Below the pieces are notes generated by a model. That model was not told where the DNA came from. It saw nothing but the letters and a program-made list of their open reading frames with translations, and ran no database searches. 64,000 bases of DNA from Turritopsis dohrnii (lineage: Eukaryota; Cnidaria; Hydrozoa; Anthoathecata; Oceaniidae), in NCBI GenBank assembly GCA_027922465.2, contig BQMF02000011.1, positions 1,116,001 through 1,180,000 on the forward strand. Reading direction: 5' to 3'. Positions 10,640 to 21,873 of this stretch are shown piece by piece. The number at the start of each line of letters is the position of its first letter. Within the stretch, counting starts at the first letter, position 1. The position numbers were made by a program, and so were the translations under genes.

Positions 10640-11170
10640 TGACAGCAGCAGCATCTATTAGAACCTTATAGAATCCTAAGACACTGTTTTTAGGATCTTG
10701 TCAAGATTGTACATCATAGCATCATGTCCAGGATCCTACCAGGATCTCTAGTGAGATTTTATAAGATTCTGTGTTATCAGAATTATTATCAGATTTCCAT
10801 TAGTTTTACTAAAAACACTGAGTTTTGAATTCATTATGATTACATTTTAATTTATAAAACTGAAATTACAGTTGTAGTTACTTCTGTTAATGGTAATTTC
10901 TGAGGCTCAATTCATTGTTCCCACTTCTATGAATTTTGTTGCGTGTTTTTGTTAGTTATATCAATTTCAATTTACTAAAGAATGTATTGAAGAAAACCAA
11001 GAATGCTTTACTGTTGTCTTTTACTGTTATCTAATATTACTAGTGTTACTAAAGCAAATCTTATAGGTTGTAAAAGCCTCTAGTTTCTAAATTATTTCCA
11101 TGTTCATTTTCATTTTGTTTGGCATTTGCAGGTTTCTGTTAAGAGTGTAAATTTTATTTGCTCTTCTTTT
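10640..11170. other. Upstream region of TTI1, no gene seen
   Basis: This is AT-rich sequence with a run of AGGATC-containing near-repeats at about 10690-10760. A 3' splice acceptor (CTCTTCTTTTCAG, 11161-11173) closes it, so part of it is probably the 5' UTR intron of TTI1. Confidence 0.4.
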
Positions 11171-11200
11171 CAGATTGTATAGTGTCTTGACTACTTTTGA

Positions 11201-14200
11201 ATGGAATCATCTGAGGTGTTTCATCACTTACGTCCCAGCTGTACATTAGTTGTAAAAAACCCATCTGTGACAACTCTAACAGAATTGCATACAGCTCTTA
11301 ATGGATTAAATACTGGAAGTATATGTAACATAGCATTAATGGAGTATGCACTTTTTCCATTGAAATTAACACTTCAAAAGAGGAAAGGATTAAAGGAGAA
11401 AGAAGAAATACTTTGCTATAAATGTATTGAGTCTGTTATGAAAAAAACTATTGACCAAGTTTTAACAGAAACCATTATCATTTGGAATTTCAATCTTTTC
11501 TCTCTGTTTTTCGGTGATAAAACGATGTTAAAAGATGAAAAAGTATCTGAAGAGTTGTTGCTTGCAATTTTGGATATGATTTCAACCGTATGTATTTCAT
11601 CTTGTGAGGACAATTTTAAATCCATTTACCAAGAAAAGTACTTGCCACTTCTTGGACACATAGTATCAATTCTGATTGACTGCATTGAGAAAGAACGTAA
11701 CCATGAGCTTCAATTGATGGCCTTGAAAAGTTTGAAATATTTAAACAGTTTCAATATTAAGGTTGAAAGTAATAGAAAGGTGGCTGGAGAATGCATGGCT
11801 TCCTTTTTGCCAGGCACTGTGATGATGTTTAGACATGTATTTCAATCAAGTAAACACCAGTACCACAAGACCATTCTTGAAGCATTGGATACATTTTCAC
11901 ACCTCTTATGTTGCATCTTAGATGATGATCATTTCGTTGACGATAAGAAACTGCAAAGTATTTATGATGTAATAAATACTGCCAATGAACCTGATTTAGA
12001 GAATGGAACTCAGAATGAAAAGAAAAATTTCATTAAGGCATGTCGAAATAAAGATTGGCTTGAAAAAACTTCTACCAATGTCAGCCTGATTTTGAAAAGT
12101 GTCTTAAGCATCTTAATGTGTCACACTAACGTTAAAGTCAGACTTGGACTTGTGAAGTTTTTACAAAGTGTTACATTGAAATGTATAAATTCATTGTCTA
12201 AGTCTGTACCTGAGTTTGTTGATTGTCTTGTTAAGCTTTCTTGTGATGAATACAAGGAGGTGAAATCTGAAAGCGTTTTGGCATTGGAATCAGCTATGAA
12301 AAAATTTCAAAGAAAAGGTAGGTCATGAGTTGTGTACTATAATCGATATTTATTGGCACCTCCAATGAACAGTTTTCTCTATATTCATTTACTGAATCAG
12401 TCCTGTTGAAATGAAAATTGAGGCTTATTGTGTCACATATTTTCATGTTAAGTAAGTAAGTAAGTAACGGGAGTTTTAAAACCTTGGGCTTCCATCCGTA
12501 CTGGTTGGTTCTTCCGCCCGCCGACTTGCAACTATTAGTTGACTTACCGCCAGAGATACGTATAGGATTGCTCTAACTTTAAGGCCAGTGTGCAGTCAGT
12601 CGATGGCTCCTAATGGGCTGATACGCTGCTTTTAAAGCGCATCGGAGTGGTGTATTGAGATACGACATGACTGGACTCGAACATGGGTCGCAGCATGTTA
12701 TGTAACAGCTTTGTGTTACATTTTCTTTATTTAATTTTTTACTTGCCAAAGACGTGATAATTTTCTGTTGGGATGGATTGCGTGACGTACATGTTGGATT
12801 AAACTCACCATTTTGAAATTTTGTAAAGGAAGCGTGGATAGAATTAATTCATTAATAATAATAAGACCTTTAGCAAACCCCCATGTCAATGGAATGTATT
12901 TTCTAATTCTTCAAAAAAGGTATTGATGAAGTGACAAGAAGCATTGTTGAATTTTCTTCATCATAGGTTCAAAAGATTTGAAAGTTTTGATGAATGAAAA
13001 GTTGTATACAGAATTTTTGTCATTACCAAGGATAATGTATAGTGTAAATGAAGACTTAAAACTTGCAAAAGTACAAATTATACAAGGCTATTTACGTTTT
13101 TATGGTGATAAACTTAGTGATGTTTTAAATTCTTATGCACACCTGGAAAAAATGCTTGCAGCTCTTATTCAGGTGTGTATTTAATTTCTTGGGAATCCAC
13201 TATTTATCAGTTTATTGTTAACCTGACCTCTAATATTTCGTATTTTTATTTTTTAAATGCTTTATTTTGAGACCCAGAAGAGCCGGTGTTACAAAATTGA
13301 ATTATGGAGTCTAGTTTTATAGATTAACTTGAATTGATATCAAAAATTAAAACTTTCAAGTTAATAACTCGACTTATGAAGTCATAATCTATAACTTGAC
13401 TTCATAACTTGATTTTGTAACTCATGTTTTCTGGGTCTCCTTTATTTTTGATGGAACTTTTCCTTATTTACTATTTTTTCCTTATTTTTCTGAAAACAGA
13501 TATTACAACTTGACTCAACTGGCAGTTCCATCACTGAAGAACGAACATGGGATTCAGTTGCTTTAGCTATTGACAGTTCTGCTGGACCAGCCAGTAAATT
13601 CCAGAGGAAAAATTTTAAGTTATTTAACAACACACATATCATCCTTGAAATAAAGAATATCGTACGCTTGTTGGCAGCTAATGGTGACGTTAACATGCTT
13701 GTGGATTATCTCATGGAACAACTTCACCAAAACTCAATGAATCAAGTAGCAGCCCTATTAATCATCAATGAAATTATTCTCAGTCTAAAAGATAAAAGCG
13801 GTTAGTTCCACTACATACATTTTGTTTTGTTTTTCTAATTTTAGATGCAGGGTGTTCCTTTTGATCAACATTTGCCAGGAAAGTTAGCCAAAGATTTCAA
13901 AGATTCAAATTTGTAAACAGAAATAAAACTAACAATTGTGTAATTTTTTTACGATAGAAACATGTCTTTTATCTATTTTATGACATATGAGTGTCAACCA
14001 CCTGTGTGTTATTTACATATTGCTTTAACCTTCTATTTTCAGATTTTGATGCATTACCCATAATTGAAATGTTGCTGACAATATACTTGGATGATTCACT
14101 TTGGCATCTTCCTGTCAATAACCATCATCTTGATTATTTACCGAATGTCAACAATGTTCAACTGCCACTGGGAAATGGACAAGCAAACGGTTTAAGTAAA

Positions 14201-16366
14201 TATGCAGTTACTTTTGAGAAGCTACACAAAAACATTCACATCATCATTTTGCTTTTAGAAGGCATTTCAGTTTTTGCTGAAACTCTAAGAACAAATTTTA
14301 ATATGTTACTTATCAGTGTTTTGTTCCCCGTCCTTGAAAAAGCTGGAAGCACAAATGCTGCTATAAGTTGCACAGCCATGGAGTGTTTAAAAGATATAGT
14401 CAAGTTTTGTAATTATGCAAACATTTCAGAATTGATATTCATCAATTCTGATTATTTGTTGAATGCTGTTACAATGCAGTTTCGACATTTGCAACATGGG
14501 ACAGCTGCACCAGCTGTGCTCTGCGTAGTCCTGAGGTTCTGCGACTATCAACTCCTGCCGATTATATCTGATGCTGTTGAAGATGTATTCAGAGCTTTAG
14601 ATGATTATCAAGATGATGTTGCAGACGACATGCTGAATGTTTTAAAATGTTTAGCAATTGCTGTTGATCGATGGCATAATGCTGGTAACATGGCCAGGAA
14701 CACTGAATCACAGGTAAGAAAAAACATCCACTTGTGAAAGGAATGCACTATATCAGTGAGTGATTATAGTGGATGCAATTTTGATTTAATCCATCTAAAG
14801 TTTTATAAATAAAAGAATGGTGTGGATGTTCTTATTATTTTTCAGGTAAATGATACTGCCAGTGTTTACAATAAGAATTCTTCCATCAGAGAATTCTTCA
14901 CTTCATACTGCCAATTGAGAATTGACGCATCTGGCGAGGTTAAGGAAGAGGATTTTCAAGTTGATGATGTTGATTCAAGTGACAGTACTAGCTGTGATGC
15001 AGGAAATAACTCAAACGATGAACAAAAGGCAATGCCATTGCATTTTCAAGTTATCATTACAGTAAGTAGAATTTGTTTTCACCTACTATGTAATGTTGGT
15101 TTTGTTTAAATTCCTCAATCTGAACTGTGAGAAAAGTGAATGTTTCAAGATAGTTGATAAAGGAAAATTACTGGGAATGGCTAAGGGACCAAAGAATAAA
15201 ATTTGTGAGAGCAGATGTTTGAATAATTATCTCAAAATCAGCAAAGTTAGTTAGCGAAGTTTTCTTTGTGTCTATAAGTTGAATTGACAATATTATTACT
15301 TTCTGGATGTGATTAATACACTAAACTAAAAAATAGTTCTAAAAGATATAATATTACCTTATAATACCGAATGGGCGAATATAATTGGATAAATTTACCA
15401 CATTTTAGTCTTTGGAAAAGTGTATTTACTTCATCGCTTCAATTCATGTTCACATAAAGTTGAAAGCACTTGATGTTGCATTCCATGGTGTGGTGGCTCT
15501 ACGACACCGAGAGAATGATCTTCTCCCTCTGTTGCACAAGTTGTGGCCAGCTGTTATAAACAGATTGAAAGAAAATAACCAGGTGACACAATAATTTTAC
15601 CATTCTCTAATCCCGTTGCAGCACTGTTCAGGGACTATTCTACTAATTTCAATAACCATATTTCACTCTGACATTATTTTATCTGGTGTAAATTAGGATT
15701 ACTCTTTCAGGTTGTTGTGCTGAAAACACTGGATGTCTTGTCAGTTATGGTGGAGCATTCTGGAGACTTTCTGCGAAAAAGAATGTCCACAGAGTTTCTG
15801 TCTGTTGCTATCCAATTGCTTGACGAAAACCGAAAGATTTTCACAAGAACCAGCTCCAAATATACACTAAATAACAAAGTCTTGGTGAGATTGATCAATT
15901 ATCTAGGTAATATTGTGCCAACTTTGGATGTTTCGTTGGAGCTTTTTTGCCGAATTGCTACTGTTTGTGTCAAGTATTTTGACAGTATCCTTCATTCTGC
16001 AGTACAAGAGGTAAAACTTAGCTTGATTGTTTCACAAAAAATCACAATTGCTTTTTAAGTCACCAAAAGGCTTAGTATGATTCGCTTCAACAATCCAAAA
16101 CCGAAAAGTGTGTATTCCCAACCCATTAACCAACCATTCATTCCAATCTTACGTTTCTCTATTAGGCATCATTTCAGACAATGAAGAAGTTTTCTGTTTA
16201 CAAGCCAGACTGCGTGTGGTTGTTGCTGCGATCTTTAGAAGACACCGTAGATCTATCTGTACCAAGTCCATGCTTTAAACCAATCAAATTCGTCGAAAAC
16301 GATAAAGACAGGACTGGATTAAGTGATAATATCCGAACGTTTTTAGTCACCAGTTCACCGTTATGA
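11201..16366 (+). CDS. TTI1: TTI1, TELO2-interacting protein 1 (TTT complex), eight exons
   Basis: The protein is the HEAT-repeat scaffold of the TELO2-TTI1-TTI2 (TTT) co-chaperone, which with HSP90 and R2TP stabilises newly made PIKK kinases (mTOR, ATM, ATR, DNA-PK, SMG1). Exons are 11201-12317, 12967-13172, 13500-13800, 14043-14713, 14846-15061, 15409-15582, 15711-16010 and 16166-16366. All introns are GT-AG and the phases agree, giving 1061 residues; human TTI1 has 1089. Family landmarks are the N-terminal 'FHHLRPSC' and 'EYALFPLKLTL' segments, 'ASFLPGTVMMF' about residue 200, and the C-terminal 'LLHKLWPAVINRLK' and 'SGDFLRKR' segments. An acidic DEQ/Ser-rich loop is in exon 5. An acceptor at 11171-11173 implies a non-coding first exon. 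Intron 1 holds a SINE-like insert. Confidence 0.92.
12449..12735 (-). repeat. SINE-like repeat in TTI1 intron 1
   Basis: The plus strand starts with GTAAGTAAGTAAGTAAC. It shares blocks with 59911-60060, among them 'CTTGCAACTA-TAGTTGACTTACCGC' (gapped) and 'GCCAGTGTGCA'. Read on the minus strand, the unit ends in a short (TTAC)n tail, as SINEs and some LINEs do. Near its 5' end is GTTCGAGTCC (complement of about 12674-12683), which matches a Pol III box B core. That suggests a tRNA-derived head. Box A is not clear. Confidence 0.5.
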
Positions 16367-16910
16367 TGGCGATATGACATGATTTTGGTTGGTCATCAAT
16401 GAAGAAGATTTCGTTTTCGCAGTTTTTACTACTTATTTTTCATTTTATTTTATTTTTATTTTTATTTTTATTTTCAATCATTAGAGCCCTTTATACCATT
16501 TCGTGTTCTGTAAATTTTAAAAATTTTTAATGGAAATTACTTTTCCTGGAATCTGCGAACGAAGGCTTGAAATACGTTTTTTTATTTTAACTAATTAACT
16601 TTAATTGCTGAAATCAAATTGAGCACAATTCTTCAATCATAGTATCTTCTATCCTTGGAAACGAATTCCTATATGTTAAAAGTATATATATATTTAAATT
16701 TCCTTATCTAAGGAAAAATTTCTCATGAAAAGTTTCATCCATGAAAATAACGTCATGTGATGAGTTCTTTAAAGTTCGCGAACCTGTAGTTATTTCACCG
16801 TAATACTTAGAACTGTTCATTCGTTTTATAAGTTTCTTTGCACTGCGTTCACTGTTATTGCAATGAAATTTCTGATGATGTGATGAGATACCTCTGCATA
16901 CTGTACCTAG
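16367..16910. other. Intergenic region between TTI1 and the first transporter
   Basis: It contains a (TTTTA)n-like microsatellite at about 16437-16475. No gene is seen. A canonical AATAAA close to the TTI1 stop was not found. Confidence 0.5.
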
Positions 16911-17016
16911 TGGGCAGAATCGTCACTGCGATGAAGTGTATTTTTATAGAAAGTGTGTATTTCTTTAGAAATGCACTCCTTCGCAGAGGTTTTGCAACAA
17001 ATTTGCCCATTGGGTA
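16911..17016. repeat. Short MITE-like repeat just upstream of SLC22 gene 1
   Basis: This is about 105 bp, beginning TGGGCAGAATCGTCAC and ending GCCCATTGGG. It aligns with 50643-50760 through shared 'CTCCTTCGCAGAG' and 'AGAAATG' blocks. A partial third copy is at about 18795-18835. The ends are imperfect inverted repeats. It sits 24 bp before the splice acceptor (17039-17040) of gene 1, so it probably lies in that gene's 5' intron. Confidence 0.55.
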
Positions 17017-17043
17017 TGCTCTTTTTTTTTGTGTTTTCAGGCC

Positions 17044-18702
17044 ATGATAAAAAACATGCACGTTTCCAAAGCGGATGAGTTTGACCGATCTGTTGAATTT
17101 AGCCGATCTGTTGAATTTAGCAACACAAGAGAATTGAGCCTCGATGAAATTATCCGGAGAATTGGTTGTGGTGTTTCACAATATACTATCATCTTCGTCT
17201 GCATGTTTTTGGAGTTCACCTTCGGCTATCACGCTTTAATCATGTATTTTGTAGCTGACGATCCGCCATGGAAATGTACCTCTGCCAATAACAGTTTCTG
17301 TGCCAAAAATTTTCATAAGGAAATCAATAAGACCAGTGCGGACTTCCAAGAACGGTGTCATATGAACAGAAGCGAGTGGAAATTCATTTGTGATAAAACG
17401 TATTCCATTGTCACCGAATACGATCTAGTGTGCTCCCGCACATATCTTGCCGCCTTAGCGAATGCATCATTTTTCATTGGATGGGCCGTGGGCGGGTTAT
17501 GTATCGCTTTCGTTTCAGATAAATTTGGGCGGAAGCTTTGCATCATTTGCTCTCATATCTGTCTCAGTATATTTGCCATTGTGTCCACCACTTCGACATT
17601 GTACTGGCATTTCGCTTTGTTACGATCGCTTATCGGCGTGTGTTTCGGCACTTTGATGAGCGCGTTATTTACGTACGTTTCCGAAATTACCTTGCCAGAA
17701 TATCGCTCCGTGTCTTTAAATATGGTGCAGATGTCCTTCTCCTTCTCTCTCATTGGCGTTTCTGTACTTTCAATGTACGTGACACAATGGAGAAATCTGG
17801 TCTTGTATTCAGCGTTTCCAGGTTTAGCGGCATGCATTGTAGCGTTGTTCATACCCGAATCCCCTAGATGGTTGGCAACAGCTGGGAAAAGTTTTAAAGC
17901 CGAAAAAGTCTTGAAGAGAATGAGCAAAAATGGGAAGTATTCTAATTTGGAGTTTTCCTTGGCTGTCCCATTTCACAATCTTAATCAGGAGCGTTATTCG
18001 CTTTTCGATTTGTTTCGTCAATGTTCTCTCGTATTGTTCGTGTTGGCCCAAGCTTTTGCGTGGTTTGCAGTTGGCTTGGTATATTACACATTGTCGCTGG
18101 TATCGTCAACTCTCAACGGTAGCATTCACTATAATTTCATTTACTCCATGGTTGGTGACATCGTTGGTGTAATTTTAACGATATTCGCTTGTAATATTCT
18201 CGGGCGGCGCTATGCCTTCATGTCGTCGTTACTGATGGGTGGGGTAGCGTTGGCGTGCGTCGTTGCGGTTCCACCTGAAGATAAAGACGGCCCCATCATT
18301 CGTTTGGTGTTCAGTGTGATTGGAAAAGTTTTCGTTTCTCTTGCATTCTGTGCTTTGTATTTATGGTCAGCCGAATTATTTCCGACAGTCATTCGTAATC
18401 AAGGTATCACCATGGTACAAATCGCTGGCCGTATTGGATCGACGAGTGCACCTTTCATCGCAACTATCCTCTACAATATATATATTCCCATGCCGTTTAT
18501 ATTGATGGCGATAGTCTGTGTGCTTGCTAGTCTAGCGACGTTGATTCTGCCGGAAACAAGTAAAAAGCCAACCAGGGAGAAGTTCGAGGACCTGTACATG
18601 AAAGATGAAGTGCCGGTACATCAGAAAAGCGATTCGCAAGCGTTCTCAACCGAACGACGATACAGCGTCAATCAAAGCTTCCATGGGTATGTACGTGTTT
18701 AA
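17044..18702 (+). CDS. SLC22-type organic ion transporter, gene 1
   Basis: This is a plasma-membrane-type major facilitator of the SLC22 family, predicted to have 12 membrane segments. The ATG at 17044 follows a splice acceptor (TTTTCAG, ending 17040); translation gives 552 residues, the usual SLC22 length. Visible landmarks are a large loop after segment 1 with paired Cys and N-glycosylation sites (NNS, NKT, NRS), 'YSIVTEYDLVCS', the facilitator motif 'GGLCIAFVSDKFGRK', 'PESPRWL' after segment 6, 'ELFPTVIRNQG', and 'LPETSKKPTREKFEDL' after segment 12. The N-terminus has a repeated 'RSVEFS'. It is the most divergent paralog and lacks the C-terminal dileucine of the others. GTATGT at 18687 could be a donor to another exon. 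The substrate cannot be read from sequence. Confidence 0.92.
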   Translation: MIKNMHVSKADEFDRSVEFSRSVEFSNTRELSLDEIIRRIGCGVSQYTIIFVCMFLEFTFGYHALIMYFVADDPPWKCTSANNSFCAKNFHKEINKTSADFQERCHMNRSEWKFICDKTYSIVTEYDLVCSRTYLAALANASFFIGWAVGGLCIAFVSDKFGRKLCIICSHICLSIFAIVSTTSTLYWHFALLRSLIGVCFGTLMSALFTYVSEITLPEYRSVSLNMVQMSFSFSLIGVSVLSMYVTQWRNLVLYSAFPGLAACIVALFIPESPRWLATAGKSFKAEKVLKRMSKNGKYSNLEFSLAVPFHNLNQERYSLFDLFRQCSLVLFVLAQAFAWFAVGLVYYTLSLVSSTLNGSIHYNFIYSMVGDIVGVILTIFACNILGRRYAFMSSLLMGGVALACVVAVPPEDKDGPIIRLVFSVIGKVFVSLAFCALYLWSAELFPTVIRNQGITMVQIAGRIGSTSAPFIATILYNIYIPMPFILMAIVCVLASLATLILPETSKKPTREKFEDLYMKDEVPVHQKSDSQAFSTERRYSVNQSFHGYVRV

Positions 18703-20295
18703 TAATGGTGTTGTTAACTGTCGTTATTCAAAAGTCGTTTCAAGCAGTAAAACAAACCCGACAATAACATTTCTTTTTTCTACAGTGGATTTTTTTATCT
18801 ATAGTGGAGATTTTTTAACAAATGTGCCGGCTGGGTACCGATAACATGGTGATTTTTTACAGAAAATGATCTGTTTCACTTATGATTGTGTTGTGTAGCA
18901 CGTTGGGTTTTTTTGTAGTTTTCTAGAATATTTTGCTTGTGAGAATGTTTTTCTCACGTGTCGATAACCGTGTCAACCAGCTTGATCGACAAAACTGATC
19001 GTGTTGTGTTTAATGCGTTTCCTAGCTCTCGTTAGAATTTCAGGATATTTAATCAGTAGAATTTTTCAAATGGGACAACGTTCGTGCTATGGTTGGTTCC
19101 TTCGGAAGAGTTGAGTATGCGGTTTTCGATCGTCGAACAATCACGAGGTTTTTGTGTGAAAGATTTTCGATTATTTTTATTTAAGTCTTATTTCATTTTT
19201 AATGAGGAAATATTGATACTATTTTTTGATATTTATTTTAAGTTTTGAACTTTATTTAATTACCTCATTATTTTGCTATATTATATTTAATTATTTTTCG
19301 TATTTAAACTTGATGTAATTTTTGATACCTTGACATTTTCAATGGCATTGTTGTTTTGAAGGGCAGAACGTCATAATTTTCTCGTCAAAGCGATGATGTG
19401 TTCCATCTTTTTAAACGATTCCATTGATCATTTGTAGGAAAATTCAAGCATACATTTTTGTAATCAACGTGTATTTTTCCTGAGGTTATGTGATAAGATA
19501 TGTTACTGAAAGCAAGCCGATGTGAACCAGATATTGCTATTTAATCATTCTTTCTATACTCCTCTTGTGATTGGTTCAATGTAATCACTATTTTTAACTC
19601 CTTTTTTATCAGCAACCATACAACGCTTTTGCTTATGTTGAACTTTTACAAATTCTATGCGCTGGATAAAGGCTTTTGCTATATGTTAACATAACAAGTT
19701 TTTAATTAATTTTTTTTATGAAGGTTTGATAGCATCCATTAATTTGAAATGTTTGTTAAATGTTTTGTAGATTGACGATTTTTTTTGCTTTATGTGGAAA
19801 ATTTACTGCTAAGTTACGTGTTCCTGGTCTTTTCATACAAAGAAACTTTAAACACACAAGTATGTTTAAGGGAATTTGAGACGTATATTATTGTTTGTCA
19901 AAGATCTAAGAATAACATTTGAACAGTTATGTTCGGAGCAACACACTACAAGTTCTTACAGAATGGCCAACAAAAATGATTTAAATGTAATCATGTCGAA
20001 ATTAGACTGCCACAGTCTTTGTGAAGTTCAAAGGAGAATTTGAACATGAGTTTTTTAAGCAGATTGTTAGACCAAGAAATGCTCTCTCGTGACTATGATG
20101 AATATCTCTCAATCAAGCCCTTTGCCTGTCTCTTCTATTTTCTACATTAACAGAATTGTTTTGAACGTTAAATTGTAGTTTATATTTTCTGCTTTTGAAC
20201 TTAAATAAAAGATAAAAAACATATAATAACTGTGATAAATTTCTTTTAGAATTTTTATTACAGCTGGATTAGTAGAAACATTTTATTTTGATGGA
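18703..20295. other. Intergenic region between SLC22 genes 1 and 2
   Basis: It holds a partial copy of the short MITE-like repeat at about 18795-18835 (GCCGGCTGGG end). Otherwise it is AT-rich, with no gene seen. A splice acceptor candidate (TTTTTATTACAG) ends at about 20262. Confidence 0.5.
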
Positions 20296-21873
20296 ATGGA
20301 AATTGATCCTGTCATCAACTCCACTCATCATGATAATAAACCCCAAATGGAAATAGATGAAGTATTGTCAAGAATTGGCTATGGAGTTACGCAGTTTCTG
20401 TTAGTGGCCACTGGCACGTTTTTGAACTTCACTTTCGCTTATCAGACGCTACTCATGTACTATGGTGGTGATGATCCCCCATGGAGATGTTCGAAAATCT
20501 ATTCGAACGATTCATGTGTTAGAATCGTTGGTAATCAGGATATTAGCGTGACAGACGACAATTTCCAAAAACGTTGTCAGATGAATCGACATGAATGGAC
20601 TTACACGACCGACAAAGATTATTCCATAGTGACGCAGTATGATCTTGTGTGTTCAAATGAGTATATTGCCGCTTTGGTAAATGCAAGCTTCTTTATCGGT
20701 TGGGCGATTGGTGGAGTATTCACCGCAGTTGTTTCTGATAGGTTTGGTCGCAAAATATGTCTAGTTGTTAGTTTTCTGGGACTCTCCGTATTTGCTATCA
20801 CGTCATCGTTTATCACCGCGATATGGCAGTTAGGTGTTCTTCGAGCGTTGATTGGTGCATTTGAAGGGACTCTGATCGCTGTGTTATCAATTTACGTTGC
20901 CGAGTACTCAGTTCCTAAATTTCGAACTTTGAACCTAACGGTGATACAAATTGGATTTTCGGCATCGCTTGTTGTTCTTTCTGTTGTTGCGATGTATGTT
21001 CGAAATTGGAGGAAGTTAGAATTGTACGCAGCCTTTCCTGGATTAGTTGGTTTCTTGATAACATTCTTCATGCCGGAATCTGCAAGGTGGCTTCGAACAG
21101 CAGGGAAATTAAACCAAGCTAAGCATAATTTGGAAAATATGATAAAAGCACAGAAAGTTACTAAGTTTGAATTCGACTTAAAACCGATGCCTTCCGCCAA
21201 CAGTTCACACCAATATTCATATATTGATTTGTTTCGAAGTTGTTTCCTTGTCATTTTTGTGATGGCACAAGCATTTGGCTGGATGGCCGTTGGTTTAGTA
21301 TATTATGCGTTATCGTTAGAGTCATCTGACCTTGGTGGTAGCATCTATGAGAATTTAATGCTTTCTATGTTAGCTGATACAGTTGGTAACTTCGTAGTCC
21401 TGTTTCTTTGTAATTATTTCGGTAGACGTAAGCTGGTTGCTGTGTCTTTAGGTGTGTGCGGCATATTCCTTGGTTGTATTGGGTTTGTTCCGAAAACATT
21501 AAGCCATGGTACATTGATCCGAATCATACTAGCTATGTCTGGAAAGGCTTTCGTTGTAATAGCGTTCAGTGGTTTCTACATATGGACTCTAGAACTGTTT
21601 CCAACTGTTTTAAGAAGCCAGGGAATGACCGTTTGTCAAATATCCAGTCGTATCGGATCGTCGTCGGCACCTTTCGTCGCCAAAGTCTTGTTAGATATTT
21701 ATAAGCCGTTGCCGTTCATCGTTATGGCTGTCGTCAGTGTTTTGGCGTGTGGAGCTTGTCTTGTATTGCCGGAAACGAATAAGATGCCTACTCGAGAAAA
21801 TTACGAGGACATTTTTGCCGGTCGGAATACGGTAGACGACGATGTGGATCCTTTATTAAATGGCTTCAACTAA
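20296..21873 (+). CDS. SLC22-type organic ion transporter, gene 2
   Basis: This is a single-exon coding region of 525 residues, predicted 12-segment membrane carrier of the SLC22 family. It has the segment 1-2 loop with conserved Cys, 'YSIVTQYDLVCS' (Gln where the other paralogs have Glu), 'GGVFTAVVSDRFGRK', 'PESARWL', 'ELFPTVLRSQG' and 'LPETNKMPTRENYED'. The tail 'DDDVDPLLNGFN' fits the [D/E]xxxL[L/I] acidic dileucine pattern. The start at 20296 precedes the conserved 'MEIDEVLSRIG' helix by about 18 residues. An earlier ATG at 20291 is out of frame. The likely 5' UTR intron acceptor is about 35 bp upstream. Substrates of the family include organic cations, anions and carnitine; which applies here is unknown. 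Confidence 0.93.
   Translation: MEIDPVINSTHHDNKPQMEIDEVLSRIGYGVTQFLLVATGTFLNFTFAYQTLLMYYGGDDPPWRCSKIYSNDSCVRIVGNQDISVTDDNFQKRCQMNRHEWTYTTDKDYSIVTQYDLVCSNEYIAALVNASFFIGWAIGGVFTAVVSDRFGRKICLVVSFLGLSVFAITSSFITAIWQLGVLRALIGAFEGTLIAVLSIYVAEYSVPKFRTLNLTVIQIGFSASLVVLSVVAMYVRNWRKLELYAAFPGLVGFLITFFMPESARWLRTAGKLNQAKHNLENMIKAQKVTKFEFDLKPMPSANSSHQYSYIDLFRSCFLVIFVMAQAFGWMAVGLVYYALSLESSDLGGSIYENLMLSMLADTVGNFVVLFLCNYFGRRKLVAVSLGVCGIFLGCIGFVPKTLSHGTLIRIILAMSGKAFVVIAFSGFYIWTLELFPTVLRSQGMTVCQISSRIGSSSAPFVAKVLLDIYKPLPFIVMAVVSVLACGACLVLPETNKMPTRENYEDIFAGRNTVDDDVDPLLNGFN

Noticed and set aside
12670..12690. tRNA gene suggested by GTTCGAGTCC
   Set aside because: Only a box-B-like core is seen. No acceptor stem, anticodon loop or box A could be folded around it. 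It is better explained as part of a SINE-like repeat.
17358..17927. Several open frames on the strand opposite SLC22 gene 1 (and similar ones opposite the other six genes)
   Set aside because: They lie wholly within the transporter genes, recur at equivalent places in the paralogs, and have composition expected from the complement of hydrophobic codons.
18686..18702. Alternative C-terminus for SLC22 gene 1 through a donor at 18687
   Set aside because: GTATGT is a plausible donor, but no acceptor followed by a dileucine-type tail was found downstream. The stop at 18700-18702 was kept. cDNA would settle it.
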